Shown: positions 25,040 through 37,423, numbered from the stretch's first letter. The stretch is 64,000 bases of DNA from Annona cherimola (GCA_030490835.1 CM059972.1:14423764-14487763), one strand, 5' to 3'. Translations and numbers: made by a program. The notes: generated by a model from the letters alone, not told the origin.

Positions 25040-26694
25040 CATTGAAACCTGCATCAACATGCACAACCTTGTCAACACAAACATTGATCCCTTTTTGTAA
25101 CACCATTTCCCAAAATCAAACCTCTTTTGTTAAAAGTCATTTTTTCGAGCTGACTGTGCATGCTCAGACTCTTCCCTCTAAGCTACCAGGGCCACTTTTA
25201 ATCTCTCCATCTCCTCCTCTTTAAGCTTCACTCGGGACACCCATGCCTGGTTGCATTCCTCTAACTTACGACATTTATCCTCTAACATTTCACACCACTC
25301 CCTTTGCCTTCGATTCTCGGCATTGGCAGAGTTACTGCTCATTACAATCAGCTATAACCTTCATAGATTTTTCTCTTAAAACCTCTGCATCAAACTTCGC
25401 CCTTCTTGACTGCTCAATCAGGGCACCGTTTATACTTGATTGCGCCTAAGATCATCCTCAACTTTATGTACTCTCTTCACCATCTCACGACAATGGATTT
25501 CCATTAAAGCAAGAGAACCAATACCATCAACATACCCCTTTTTTAGTCAATTAATCGTTTCTTCAAATGTTTTCCCCCCTTCTTTTCCTCTCTTCATTCG
25601 ACAAGAATGTGGCCCATAATACCACAGAGCAAACCCCTTCATCCTCCAGCGATGATGTAGAGAAAACCTTCCAAGTGGGCACAAGCATAACAAGCTTACT
25701 AATTGGAAAAGTCTTTGCAACATCACCCCCTTTCTTCCTAATCATAAGACCCCTTTCAACCCCTCCTTAACTCCCTCCTCTGGCACATTCTGCCCCCCTT
25801 CAATGTTTATCCCCTCAGCTACATCTAAAATCTTATCCCCCACCTCTGTCTGCTCATGTAACACAAACACTTCACTTGCCTCTAAAGACCTTGCTCTTTT
25901 TTTTAATCTGGGCTGTCTCACAACCCTCTTTGTCACTGTCTCCATATTAGGTTCCCCAACAAACTTGGAAACCTTTTCCATCTCATCGTCCTCACCCTCT
26001 GGCTCCACTATAACTCCATAAGCTAACATTTCTTCCCTCAAAATGCTTACTGGTCTTTCCAGCAAGCCTGACAACTTGCTTACTACCCAAGTTTCAGCAT
26101 CATTCAAAAGCATGGCTTCAGCAGCTGGACTAGGGTTCCAATCCATAGGAACCCCCCATTGCCTCTCAATCAATCGCACATACAAAAACCTGCCCTTCTA
26201 ACCTCTATACACAGAGGATGCCTTCTCGAACAATTTCATCACCCCAACTATAGGCGTAAAATGACAAAACCCATATTCACCTGGGTTCATCAATGTTGCA
26301 AACAAGGAAAATACGTTCCAGTTCATCAATACACTACATTTCTTCCCTAACATTTCGAATGCTGAGATCCAGTTCCACACATTTGGAGTTAATTGCACTG
26401 GACAAATATTATACACATGCAATATTTCTCGGCAAAACCATCTATAAGCAATCGTATGTCTACTCCAAACATATCTTCAAAGATAGCCATTAAGTCCTCT
26501 GGACTCTGGTTGACCTTATCCTCTACAAAGGGAATAATAATCGCACACCTTTCCAACAAATAATAGGCAACCCTGATTCGAGCCGCCTACAACTCGTCTT
26601 CTACAAAATCCGAGACTAAAGCTTGTGGTGGATCGATCCAAACAGATGCCTTTCCAGACTTCACCATTTGAGGACCTTTATCTCCGTCGTCCAT
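25040..26694 (-). pseudogene. Antisense additional reading frame between integrase and the 3' LTR
   Basis: The minus strand has an ATG at 26694 followed by MDDGDKGPQMVKSGKASVW, stopped after about 35 codons. After frame changes come 26422-26198 (containing LTPNVWNWISAFEMLGKK and YGFCHFTPIVGVMKLFEK) and then 26185-25742, 147 residues with an acidic second half. Further down, 25520-25170 is charged and heptad-like (REMVKRVHKVEDDLRR, WCEMLEDKCRKLEE), so a C-terminal coiled coil is likely. Antisense extra ORFs in this position are known from some plant Tat-lineage elements; assigning this one to them is my inference. It is broken by stops and frame changes. Confidence 0.5.
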
Positions 26695-27002
26695 TGTTTC
26701 ACAACCAAGAAGATGAACTCAGGGAACGAGGTCACAGGAAAACTTTTTTTTGATTGCTCCTCTCTCCAATAAAAAACTAATATAAAATTATTGTGTAAAA
26801 CTCAACAACATAAAAAATGGTACAACGCCGCTGGAACGCAACCCTATATCACTTTAGCGACTCATTATCAGGACACAACACTTGATATAATTGACCTCTG
26901 TTCCTCAGAATTTACAACTTTTTTTATAAACAAAATTTTCCTGCCTATGTACAGTCAACTCCAAAAAATGCAAAGACCTAAGCAAAAGGAAGTGGCCACA
27001 AA

Positions 27003-27021
27003 TGGGGGAGAGGAGGGGAGG
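27003..27021 (+). promoter_or_regulatory. Polypurine tract of the gypsy element
   Basis: TGGGGGAGAGGAGGGGAGG lies 4-5 bp before the 3' LTR start at 27026, the expected place for the plus-strand primer. Confidence 0.75.
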
Positions 27022-27025
27022 CTAG

Positions 27026-27383
27026 TGTAGAGGCTCGGTCAAAGACCACCTCACACGTGTCCCTATCTCACTCTTCACATAGCCACTGACCCTAAAGAAC
27101 CGAACTACTACCAACAAGCCTACAAAATCTCCTAAGAATCTTCTAAGATCAAGGAACCATAATTAACAGCCTAATGCATTTATGAAAGGGAGGAGTCCAC
27201 ACCCAAAGGGGGACTCAAGACATCTATTACTACCAAAATTCCATTCCTTTCCAACCGCTCACGATTCCGATCCTTACATCAACCCAATTTCCTCCCAAAA
27301 GACTCAACAATTTCCTCATCTTATTGGGGAATCATAATCATCAATTTCCTACGCGTATGAAGATCCATTTTTGAACTTCTACA
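27026..27383 (+). repeat. 3' LTR of the gypsy element
   Basis: 358 bp from TGTAGAGGC to CTTCTACA, the same length as the 5' LTR. It is followed by ATTGA, one base different from GTTGA before the 5' LTR. Confidence 0.85.
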
Positions 27384-29575
27384 ATTGAGTTTAATAATCT
27401 ATTCAGAAAAAGTCCACATTAGCATATAATGCAATGTAAATAGAAGTCTGGCAAAGAGAGAGCTCACCTCTTTAGAAAAAGCTTCAAATAGCATACCATA
27501 CAATACAAATAGAAGTGTTACTATAAGAGAAAGAAGTGGAGGGCCGTCAAAGCCATAAAGTTAGTAACATCTTTGGGAAAAAAATAGCTTGAAATGGTGG
27601 GGATGCAACTTGGATAAGGTACTTATCTAATCCGACCCCAATTTGAGTTAATTTTAAAAATATTACCCATAGATACAGGTAAAATAGAAATCATTACCCT
27701 CCTTATAATAAGATAAGAATATGGCAGATACATTGAATACTCAAAACTAACCCATATACGTACTTGCATGGATACCAGGTGGGTAGATAGTAATGCATAT
27801 AAGTAATAGCTTACTTAACCTTGACTCATAGAATCACATATAATGGTGTAAGCGGTATGCGGTGTGTCGTGTGCACTGCCGCAATGTGCGCGCGGTGCGT
27901 GCAAGTGCGTGTGTAGTGTAGGAGCGACACATGAGCACCCAAATTTCTCATCGCCCACTCATTCGTTTTCATTTTCCGCTTGTGGTAGAGCCTAGAAGCT
28001 GGAGGGGGCAGCTTCGAACTAAAGACCGAAAACCTTAATCCTTTCTACCTCTCTTCTAGTCTTCTCACCGCTCCTCTTCACTCCCGTTTTTCCCTCGTAT
28101 CACAAATTCCAAAGCTCAGCTCGCCGTAGCCTCGTTTCTTCCTCAAGCATTCGGTTGAATTGATCTTTCAACCCCAAGCATTTTGTCGACTGTGAAATCG
28201 GCAAGGCAGTGAAACGATGAGACTTCTTCTCCCTCCTCTAGATCCTATTTCTCACCTTCCTCTACTTGAATTGTTTCCTTTCCTCCTACGATTAGTTAAT
28301 TATCATCTCGTATTTGTAGAAAGCAAACCTTGAAATTTGGCAAACTCCATCCACCATAGCAACGTGCCTGGTATAACCGTATCCCTTTCTCAATTCGAGC
28401 CGTTCTCTATTGAATCTATTCACTGGCTATAGAATTTCCGACTACTTGAGGCTTATAAATCCCTTTCTATAGTGCGGCTGTAGAATGTGTGGCCGCTTGA
28501 AGGTTTTTGAAATTGTCTGTCTGCTGACTCGGTTTCTCAAATACAACTGTAGAATATGCATCATTCTGTTTTGTGCCATTATATTATCAACGATCGTACA
28601 TCGTATGTAATTAAATACTCTGTGATTGGATACCCTTGCTGTTTGTGCTATTAAGATGAAAGATTTTAACAGGCAAGTCAAAGTTGCATATGCACGGTAT
28701 CTTTTTTTAGTGTTGTAATTGAATATTGAAAAGAACTAATTTGGAATCAAAACCAGAACCAACCCATATAAGTAATGAGTAAGGCAAAGTACATTAAGAA
28801 ATGAACGGACCAATGGGTAAAGTAAAATACGTATTTTACGAATAGAGCATATGTAGGCTTTTTACAAAAAGAGTTTACAAGCTCTTCGTGCCCCTCAGAG
28901 ACTACAAAGCGCAGGGGGGGGGGGGGGGGGGGGGGTGGGGGTTGTGGGGAGTTGGATTTGGGTTGTGGGGTGGAGGATATGTATATTTCCAGAGAGGATA
29001 AAAACTTGCAAGATCATTTGAAAAAAGTATCTTTAATATTGAGATACGTAAAAGGCCTCCAATGGAGAATTTTTAATATCTTCATTAAATAAATTATCCT
29101 AAATACGATGGCCACGTTAGATTTGTTGAATACCATGGTGTGTGATTTGACCATGAGAAGTCCATCCCACTATTTAATGGATGGTTTACACAGCATTTCT
29201 TTCTCTTCTTCTAGTTACTCTGTTTTCTGTTCTCACTGGCGTCCATTGAAAAAGATGGAAACACCATGGGTCAAATCTCATTTTCATAGTGCTGCTATTG
29301 CAGCCATTGTTAATTCCATTTGTCTTATTTTTATTGTTACATACAGTCAGTACAAGCAAGACCTAATTGGGTTATAAAATCACAAGCTTACTACCAACCT
29401 CAATGGTTCGACTTGCATGTTTTACACTGAAATCGTTTGGGGGCAACGTGCTTTCTACTCAATGCTTCTGCCCTTCATCGGGTGCAATCCACCCAATTTA
29501 TAACATGAATTGAATACAAATTGATGAATGCCGAAACTTTTGAGACATTCCATACTTACATGGGTTATAATTATT
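27384..29575. other. Intergenic, leader-like GC-richer segment but no gene recognised
   Basis: 27840-27930 is rich in GTGCG-type runs. 28030-28300 is pyrimidine-rich and looks like a transcript leader, with an ATG at 28217 opening only about 38 codons. A frame of 89 codons at 29108-29377 (+) has no family I recognise. The part nearest 29575 is likely the 3' untranslated region of EXO5. Confidence 0.4.
28914..28935 (+). repeat. Homopolymer run of 22 G followed by G-rich tract
   Basis: An uninterrupted run of 22 G is followed, to about 28975, by short G runs separated by T (GGGGGTTGTGGGGAG). This could form a G-quadruplex. The exact run length may also be a sequencing or assembly artefact. Confidence 0.8.
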
Positions 29576-32500
29576 TTACTGAGATAGTTGCCCCTGCTGC
29601 TCGGTTGGTGGTTGGATTGCATCTGAGGAGTCGGCCATAGGGCACCTGCCAGCAAAAGAACATAGTCTACACTTCCATATTTCATCTTTTGAAACATAAG
29701 CAGCCTCTCGCTTGCCCTTCCAGAATTCAAGGCACTCCACAATCTGACTCTGCAACCAATCTGCATCATATGCAAACTGATATTCCTCCAGCAACGAGTT
29801 ATCCTTTTGGTACTCATATCTGCAATAAAAGTAATCCCCAATTTTGGAGACGATCGTTGGCAACCCTTCAAAAACCACAACTGGCAAAGAAACTTTACCG
29901 GCAGACTGTACCTCAAGAGGAGCTCCTTGTGAGCTGTTGGGAGCAAACAACACTTCTTACAGAAATAGTCCATGAATTCTCCGAATGTCTGCATATGCGT
30001 GCGCGCAACCCCCACCAAAAAAAAAAAAATCATTCAAAATCCAAAAATAAATGCTGCTATACCTTTTCGTATGGATCAGAATCAAGCTAGACTGCATTGA
30101 TAGTGCAACCCGACAAGCTGGCTTCTGCTCATGAATTCTTCCAACACAAGACAAAAAAATGTTTGACATTTAAAACCACTGCAGCTTGTCACAGCCAATT
30201 AGGGAAGTCTCCTTGTAGTTTGTGATTGCAAAATTCCTTCGAGAGTGAGTGGACTAAAATAGAAAGAAACAGATGTCAGGAGAAGGAACACTTCCTAAAA
30301 CTGAAATCGGCCTTCCGTGGGGCTTGGTTTTGCATAAAATGAATTCGGAGTTCTTCAGAACATTACGTTGTTGCAGAACTTATTATTGATTCAAAGAAAT
30401 TCAGTAGGCATATGCTTATGAAAATTTAAAGTGATATCAGGGTGAGTAAGTACCTCTACATGACAATCTGAGCTAGTAATATACAATCTCATATCGTTTG
30501 ACAAAGTATAGTCTGGATTCAATCCAAAAGAATCACAAAAATTGCCCGTGGGAAATTTGTCTTCCACCATTCTATCAAACAAATACTTATAGCACATCAA
30601 TTGAAGCCTGAAGAGACACAAATGCCATTATAAGTAAGAGAAAGAAACCAATCAAAGCAAAAACCTTCAGTTAACATAAATAGCTAAAATCCAAGGATAT
30701 ATTTGAAACTGAGAAATATGTACTTTTATCAATCAGAAAAACCACTTATTTAGTTTGTTGGAAGAAGCCGCTATATATGCATTGCTGAAAAGATTCTTGT
30801 ATCATTTATTACATAATGCACACGTACTAAGAAATTTCAAAACTAACACAACATATTTTCCTGTCGAAGACAAATCAATTGCCATAACAAGATCCATGCA
30901 GTTGGGATAAAGCTTAGATTATAATAATAACAGTGAAAAATGGTACCCTATGATATTAGAGGACCGATCTTTTCAGACCGGTCGGAAATCCGGTGATTTC
31001 CGACCGGTCCAAAAATATATTTTTTTTATTTTTTTTTGAAAAATAATTTTATAAACTTGTTAATCTAGTTATATTTAATTTATAAACCAAGTTTTATCAT
31101 TTTTAGATATGTATATATATTTATTTTGGATTTTTAAAAACAGGGGTATTTAAGTCATTTTAAATATTCTTAAAATGACTTAAATACCCCTGTTTTTAAA
31201 AATCCAAAATAAATATATAGATATATCCAAAAATGATAAAACTTGGTTTATAAAATAAATATAACTAGATTAACAAGTTTATAAAATTATTTTTCAAAAA
31301 AAAAATTAAAAAAATATATTTTTGGACCGGTCGGAAATCACCGGATTTCCGACCGGTCTGAAAAGATCATGCGTCATGATATTAAAGGAAAAAATATCTA
31401 AGGACAGACCGGGAATCATTGGCCACCTTGGAAGGAAAAATATATACGAGAGAGAAAAAAATTAATTCTGCCTTGTTATAATTGTCAATTCAATAGCAGA
31501 ATCTTTCACCTCCTATCAGAAAGCTTACCGGATTCAACATTGTCAATGAAACATCCACATAACTTTATGAGAATTTTAATTTTGGTGGTCTCTGTCTGAC
31601 ACCATTATAAGAATTCAAGTCAGACAGCTTCAATGGAATAAATCCATAAGCATGTTAGAAATGCAATAGCTTCTGTTTGAGAATATTTCACATGTTATAC
31701 TGAATCAAGGAAAAGGCACTGTTTTCTACATCTTATCTTCTATTAGGGCACAAAGTATGGATTTAGTTACTTCATCAATGATTTTCAAAACTTCAACCAA
31801 AAATAGAACCATGTAACAGCAATACGATATGTTTAATTATTCAATAGTTTATATGAATCAACTACAGTTTTTCAATGACTTCAATGAATACAGTATACTA
31901 TTCAACAACTATTCTCTTAAAAGAACAACAACAAAAGATGTATATGCATAACATAGAATAGGCTAGAAGATTCTTACCTCGCATTTCTCTTTTGTGCTTC
32001 AGATGCAAGTTTCATCGTAAATCTTGTTTTTGTATCCATGAGAGAAGGACTTGGAGAGGGCTTTGTCATGGGCATTCTAATTTCATCAATTATTCCTATC
32101 ATCCATACACCTTCTAGAAGGCCAATTCTGGAAATAGAATGAGAGTACCATTCATCACAAAACTAAAAGCAGCATTAGTTCAAAAGAAAAAAGAGAGCTG
32201 ATTATTAAATTTATCATCTTCCACTGGTTGATGGCGACTTGCAATAACAACGTTTCCTCAGAATCATCCTATTCGTGCATGAATTCACAGTCAAGCCAGG
32301 TTCAACCACCTAAAACCAGCACTTAGATCAGAAAACGAGGAACCAGTGGATCAACCAGTTCAATGCCTGCTTTGGTTTTGATAACATGCCACTTAACAAA
32401 CTCTCACACAAATTTCACAGATGCAGGCTTCCAAAACATTCAAAAAAGGTACACGTAAAGGTAGTCAAAACAAACTAACAAATGAATTGCCCAACTTACA

Positions 32501-34964
32501 CAGGGAGCTCACGGGTTAAACCTTCAGTTAACAGTTGGTCTGCCCCAAGAATGAACTGCATGAACCTTTTAGCCCAACGTTCTTCGACCGATCGAATCTG
32601 AATTTTTATCTTTTTCACGACCTGTTCTCCAGCACCATGAAATGAGATTAATAGAAGAATGAAACCTAAATACATGTAAAATTATAAAAAAGAGTTGAAA
32701 TTTACGATAGCAATAAACAGTAGAATGGTTCTGTTCCCAAAACATTGTGCCACCGTAACACATGATTTTACATACACAACTAAGGAATCTTCCATGTTTT
32801 CACACTGTGGATCTATCTCAAGCCTAAAAAAGCACATTAGACATGGTTTCGATCAATATAAATTATAGAGTTTCTTCTCTAAAATCAGATGACTAATGGA
32901 GGATCCTGAGTGTGTTCTGATAACGATTCTTATGCGTTATAACTAACAAATTCCTCATTATGACAAAACATTAAAACATATCCTGTCTGACAGTTAATTA
33001 TTGCTACTGCAATTCAGTTCTGTTTTATCACCAGAGCAATCCCAGAAAATAGTATCTATGTCACAAACTGCCACAAAATACATATGACAGCTATTATTCT
33101 TGACTGTTGATGTTGCTTACAGTGGCTTCTTATGTTATGTCACCTCAGATACTGAACTCCTCAAAAAGTGTGAACAACATGGGTGTTATAGCAAATTATT
33201 TCAGCAAACAAATTATCATCACTTGTTTCAGATATTCATTATTTGATCACCAAAAAACAATAAGTTAAAAAGAAAAATTGTATAAGATACCATACGACCA
33301 GCCATGTTTTAATGCATTACGGTGTTGAAATGGTTGTCTGACAAAAACCAACATATCTATAGAATAAGTGGAACTGAAATGAAGATGGTAAAGTGAGTCA
33401 TACAATTGAAAACAAGACATCAACATGTAAATTGTAAAAACAAAAGAACAAGTAGACCACAAGTGGTTCAATTGCATGCGAGGAAGAGCGAAAATGGAAT
33501 ATGGTGGTGAATTTACACAGAGCCATAAGAAAGTAAAAAAGAGGCCAAAAAGAATATGATTATAGATCATTCAGAATGATATAAAAACACCTACACTTGC
33601 TAAGAACATAGACCATAAGACAGACAGAAATGAGCTAATTGCATACAAAATTCATGCAGCTAACCAGAAATTGCTATTGGCTTTTTTAGCATTTTGCATT
33701 TTGTACAGTGTCTTATTTCATACATTACAAATCATTCTTCTTAATGAATGGTCAAACGTTTTATAAAGGGCATCTACTTGTTCTTAGTCAATGGTATATA
33801 CCACTTAATGCAATGACTATCATGTGCCATGTAATAGGAATAGACTGAAAGCTTAAATGGTCAAATGCAAAACCATAAGGATTACCTCTTCTTCAAGTTT
33901 CACATGGCGAGCACTACCTGCTTTCATAGCCTTAGTCCTCCTTGGCCTCCCAACAAGAAGACTAAACTCCTTTTGCTTTTCACACCATTCCTAATGTTCA
34001 AAAGGATGCCAGAATCAAAACTACAAGACAAAGCAAAGAAGAAGAAAATGCATTGAACCTCCCAAAACTGAAAAACATTTTTATCAGGGGAATGATTAGA
34101 ATCAACTTGGCCAAGCACGAACTTATAGTTTGCGAAAATTGTAAACATGAGAAATGCATCCCACAAAAAAAGTTCTCAGCTCAACATTGGGAAATAAAAG
34201 TTTTTCTGGCTGCGCTTGAGAAGGCTCGGTACCCAAATGCCCATTTATCCAAAAAGATATGTTCAACGGCTATAATCCTCCATCGAACAGAAATCCACAT
34301 CATAGAAACTACAATTCAGTGTCCATCCCATAAACCAAAGCTAACTCAGGGAGTAATTTAAATACTGCATCTAGAAATGACAGACGGCAAAGCATAAGCA
34401 GCAAGGAAGTGGGAGCAAGAACACAAGAAGCAGCTGAAAGCAAGCAAGAGCGGCACACCTAGACAGAAACACCACTCCCGATCACCCAATCACAAAAGCC
34501 CCACTTCCTTGCCACTCGGCAAAAACGAAGTTGGAAACCCGCACCGAATCGGTGATATCCGTGACGTAGAGCCCCTTCCTATGCCGAAACCGCTGCAACA
34601 GCGACGCAGCACGTCGACTCACCCTCTTTCCCCCACCGCCGCTGCCGCAATCTTCGATATCGCGGCATTCGCCCCTGCCGGAGCAGGCCGTGAGAGTCCT
34701 TCGGGGACGAAACGAGGTGGCGGCGGCGCGCTTGAGGTTCCGGGCATCTCCTCTCCGGAGAGAGACGACGGCGGCAGCGGCAGAGGAGGAAGCTGCTGCT
34801 GCTGCTGCAGCAGGAGGCATCGCTGAGGAGGAATAAGCAGCTGCAGCTGCGGCTAGAGCAGATTCAAAGAAGGCCATTTCCTCTTCGCTGATGATTTCCG
34901 TCTCTATCGAAGACGATTTCGATTCGGCTGCATTTTGATCTCTGTCGTCTTCTTCCGAATTCAT
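29576..34964 (-). CDS. EXO5: Exonuclease V (EXO5), plant type (7 exons, 423 aa)
   Basis: Minus-strand exons are 34964-34545, 33990-33886, 32621-32500, 32127-31978, 30607-30454, 29988-29912 and 29819-29576, all with GT-AG borders and consistent phases; the stop is TAA. EXO5 is a single-strand DNA exonuclease of the RecB/PD-(D/E)XK group with a 4Fe-4S cluster, acting in DNA repair; plant forms are predicted plastid or nuclear. Visible residues are cluster cysteine C143 (EWCEKQ), catalytic D230 (GIIDEI) and D247-X-K249 (MDTKTR), the [13 protein letters not shown] block (263-275) and the C-terminal cluster C393-X2-C396-X5-C402 ([13 protein letters not shown]). Residues 36-67 are an alanine-rich tract. 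An in-frame ATG at 35186 would add 74 residues. I chose 34964 because the family's acidic [12 protein letters not shown] block follows closely. Intron 4 contains a Mutator-type MITE. Confidence 0.93.
30959..31375. mobile_element. 417-bp palindromic Mutator-type MITE in EXO5 intron 4
   Basis: The element is flanked by identical 9-bp ATGATATTA at 30950-30958 and 31376-31384. Its two arms of about 200 bp are nearly perfect inverted copies. Outer motifs are GATCTTTTCAGACCGGTCGG and AAATCCGGTGATTTCCGACC, and the centre is near CTTAAATACCCCTGTTTTTA. It has no coding capacity. A 9-bp duplication is typical of Mutator-like transposition. In RNA the intron would fold into a very long hairpin. Confidence 0.88.
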
Positions 34965-36241
34965 ACTAGCCTGGGATTTTAGCGTTTCGGATATATTATG
35001 CGGGTTGCCTACTTGCCTCTCTGGGGAAAAATACGTCCGATAGAATCGCGGGTTTGCGTTGAGCTGTTCTCTGTCGGCCTCCGGGATCCATCGAAGAGGC
35101 GGTCTAAGGACATCGGCTGCCGCTGCCCGAAAAACAGGATCGGATTTTGACCCGACACGCCATCGGTTACGATTTCTAATTTGCAAGAAATTAATTTTTA
35201 AACTGTTTAAATTCTAATATTGCAAACATGTTTTGAAAGATTTTTTTGATTGATAGGTCTAGTAAACTCGAATTTTTCTTAAGAGCCCAAAAAAGTGTCA
35301 ACCTACTATCCGCAGGCGGATGTAAGTCTTATGGCCCCATAATTTTATTCTAACTATTGAAATAATTAGTAGGCTCATGTCTTGTATTTTGTGTAGTAGT
35401 TGACATGCGAGAGTGCAAGTTAAATACGGAGCAGAATACGTAGTATTTTATACAAATACTCATGTTAGTCTGTGTATCAGTTAGTATTTTAGTAAAATCC
35501 TGTAAGGTACTCTCACCAGACGTCACGAAGGGATTCTCAAAATATTCTCTTTAGTTTGTGTTGGAGACATTTAAAAAAGAAAAAAAATGTACATTCCGCA
35601 TTATCTTGATAACTAGGTTATCACCGTGGATTATTATCTTTATTGCTTTTTTTTTCCTTCTAGATTTAAGGATTTTATATATAAATCTTTATGCTTTAAA
35701 TATATAATTATATAATTGTTTTATTTGATCTTAATTTATTGCGTATGCTTTCGTATAAATCTGTGTTAATCCAAATCATTTTTTAACAATAATGACATCA
35801 ATTTTGTAATTTTTAAAATCCTTTTTTTTCATTTAGTCCGGTTAAGAGTAAAATAATGTGGGAATCATCTTGATAGCCTTTATATTATTTAATAAATAAA
35901 TAAATAAATAACACTTTTATTTCTGGCCCAGAGGCTTTTTGTGACATTCTATCTCTTTGCTGCAAAGGCCCGCCGGCCGAGCTGAGCCTAGACCAGCGAC
36001 CCAATGACCCAATTTAACACGTTTGGTTAGTCTCAAAATGGGCCCATGATCTGCCCAGAACGTACTAGCCCAGTCGGTCGTGGCCTGCTTGACAATAATA
36101 CAAAACCGTGAGTCCTATGACATAGCGATCTTGTAATGTTTTAAAAAACGGATCTGAAAACGCCGGTTTTAAAATCTTGCTGCAATCCATTCGGACAGTT
36201 GGAATCGGATCATCTCAGGTCGGTCCAGCTACTTATATTTC
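34965..36241. other. EXO5 upstream region and intergenic spacer
   Basis: 34965-35186 is GC-rich and open in frame with EXO5, so it is either 5' leader or an N-terminal extension. From 35190 the sequence is AT-rich with no TATA box I can single out. 35901-35922 is a short (AATA)n run. No other gene. Confidence 0.4.
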
Positions 36242-36619
36242 GAGTAATGTTTCAATGCATCTGGGTGCAACATTCTATTTTAATATATTTTTAAAATTTT
36301 TATAACAACGTTAATTTGCGTGTATTTAATCTATAAATTAAATTTTACTATTTTTAGAGAGTTGTGTATATAATTATATATTTGATTTTTTAAAATACGG
36401 GAGGTTTTAGTTATTTTTAAATGACTAAAATATCCCTTTTAAAAAAAATTAAAAATATATTTTTACATATTTAAAAATAGTAAAAACTTAATGCATAAAT
36501 TAAATACACTTCGCTTAACAATTTTAAAAAAATATTTTCAAAAAATATTTTAAAAAATGAAGTTTTGTACGTTGATGCATTGAAATTCCAATGCATTAGA
36601 ATACATTGAAATATTACTC
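36242..36619. mobile_element. 378-bp palindromic MITE of the inner-arm superfamily
   Basis: The left end GAGTAATGTTTCAATGCATC is mirrored by GCATTAGAATACATTGAAATATTACTC-like sequence ending at 36619. The inner arms carry TTAATTTGCGTGTATTTAAT and its diverged mirror ATTAAATACACTTCGC. The central block AGTTATTTTTAAATGACTAAAA resembles the centre of the 30959 element. TATTTC flanks both ends, but a full 9-bp duplication is not clean. Confidence 0.65.
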
Positions 36620-36980
36620 TATTTCTTGAAAGTGATTCATATTTTCTGCCAATACATTTCGACAAAAGTTACATATTTTTACCAACGTCTATCTAAAATA
36701 ATTTCAAGAATTAGTCCATAATTATATTTTTGCCAGTGTGGTGCAAAATCATTTGGACAGTAATTACGCTTTTACCAATGCCATATTTAACCATCAAAGC
36801 AAATTCAAAACAGTGTTTTGGCCGTCTGAATTTATCTTAACTTTCATTTCCCACTTACTAAAATGCCAATATTTATGAGAGAGATTCATTCGTGTGGAAA
36901 AATATTTATGAGAGAGACATAAAACGGGACAAGTCCATTTCAAATTTGCAATAAGTTTAGAGCCTTGGGGAGTCAAAATA

Positions 36981-37391
36981 GGAACCCAATCGTATGCACC
37001 CGGGTGCATTCAGCCTCAGTGCACCCGGGTGCACTGCACCTATTTTTTTTTATTTTTTTTTGAAATTTTTTTCATACAATGGTTAATCTAGGTTTATTTA
37101 ACATATGTATCAATTTTTACTATTTTTGGAGACTTTTAGATATTTTTTTTAGATTTTTAAAAATCAGTGGCATTTTCGGTAATTTTAAATTACGGAAAAT
37201 GTCAATGATTTTTAAATATCTAAAAAAAATATCTAAAAATCTCCAAAAATAATAAAAATTGATACATATGTTAAACAAACTTATATTAACAGCTTCATGA
37301 AAAAAATTTCAAAAAAAAATAAAAAAAAATAGGTGCAATGCACCCGGGTGCACTGAGGCTGAATGCACCCGGGTGCATACGATCGGGCTCC
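36981..37391. mobile_element. 411-bp palindromic Mutator-type MITE with four CACCCGGGTG palindromes
   Basis: Exact 9-bp duplications GTCAAAATA flank it at 36972-36980 and 37392-37400. The ends are GGAACCCAATCGTATGC and, at the right, GCATACGATCGGGCTCC. Each arm contains ATGCACCCGGGTGCAT, itself a perfect 16-bp palindrome, and a second copy TGCACCCGGGTGCA. The inner arms share the GGTTAATCTAGGTTTATTTA block with other members here. It is non-coding. Confidence 0.88.
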
Positions 37392-37423
37392 GTCAAAATA
37401 TAGGTCATCCAAAGTAGGGACAC

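Larger units (their letters stand above)
18974..27383 (+). mobile_element. Degenerate Ty3/gypsy LTR retrotransposon, probably Tat-like
   Basis: The 8.4-kb element is bounded by two 358-bp LTRs of the form TGTA...TACA in direct orientation. Internal order is gag, protease, reverse transcriptase, RNase H, integrase, which is the gypsy order. A CX2HX4HX4C-like segment (SWCAYHIDHSHSTKRC, from 20527) and the integrase zinc-finger and FYWPS motif style resemble the Tat lineage. All coding parts carry stops and frame changes, so the element is dead. The 5-bp flanks are GTTGA (left) and ATTGA (right), probably an aged target duplication. The LTRs differ at roughly one in ten positions by eye, which suggests an old insertion. 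Confidence 0.85.

Noticed and set aside
29108..29377. 89-codon plus-strand frame with a hydrophobic C-terminus
   Set aside because: No recognisable family and it lies next to old repeats; too little to call a gene.
34509..34826. 105-codon plus-strand frame
   Set aside because: Antisense to EXO5 exon 1. The poly-Cys/Gly tail is the complement of the alanine codon run.
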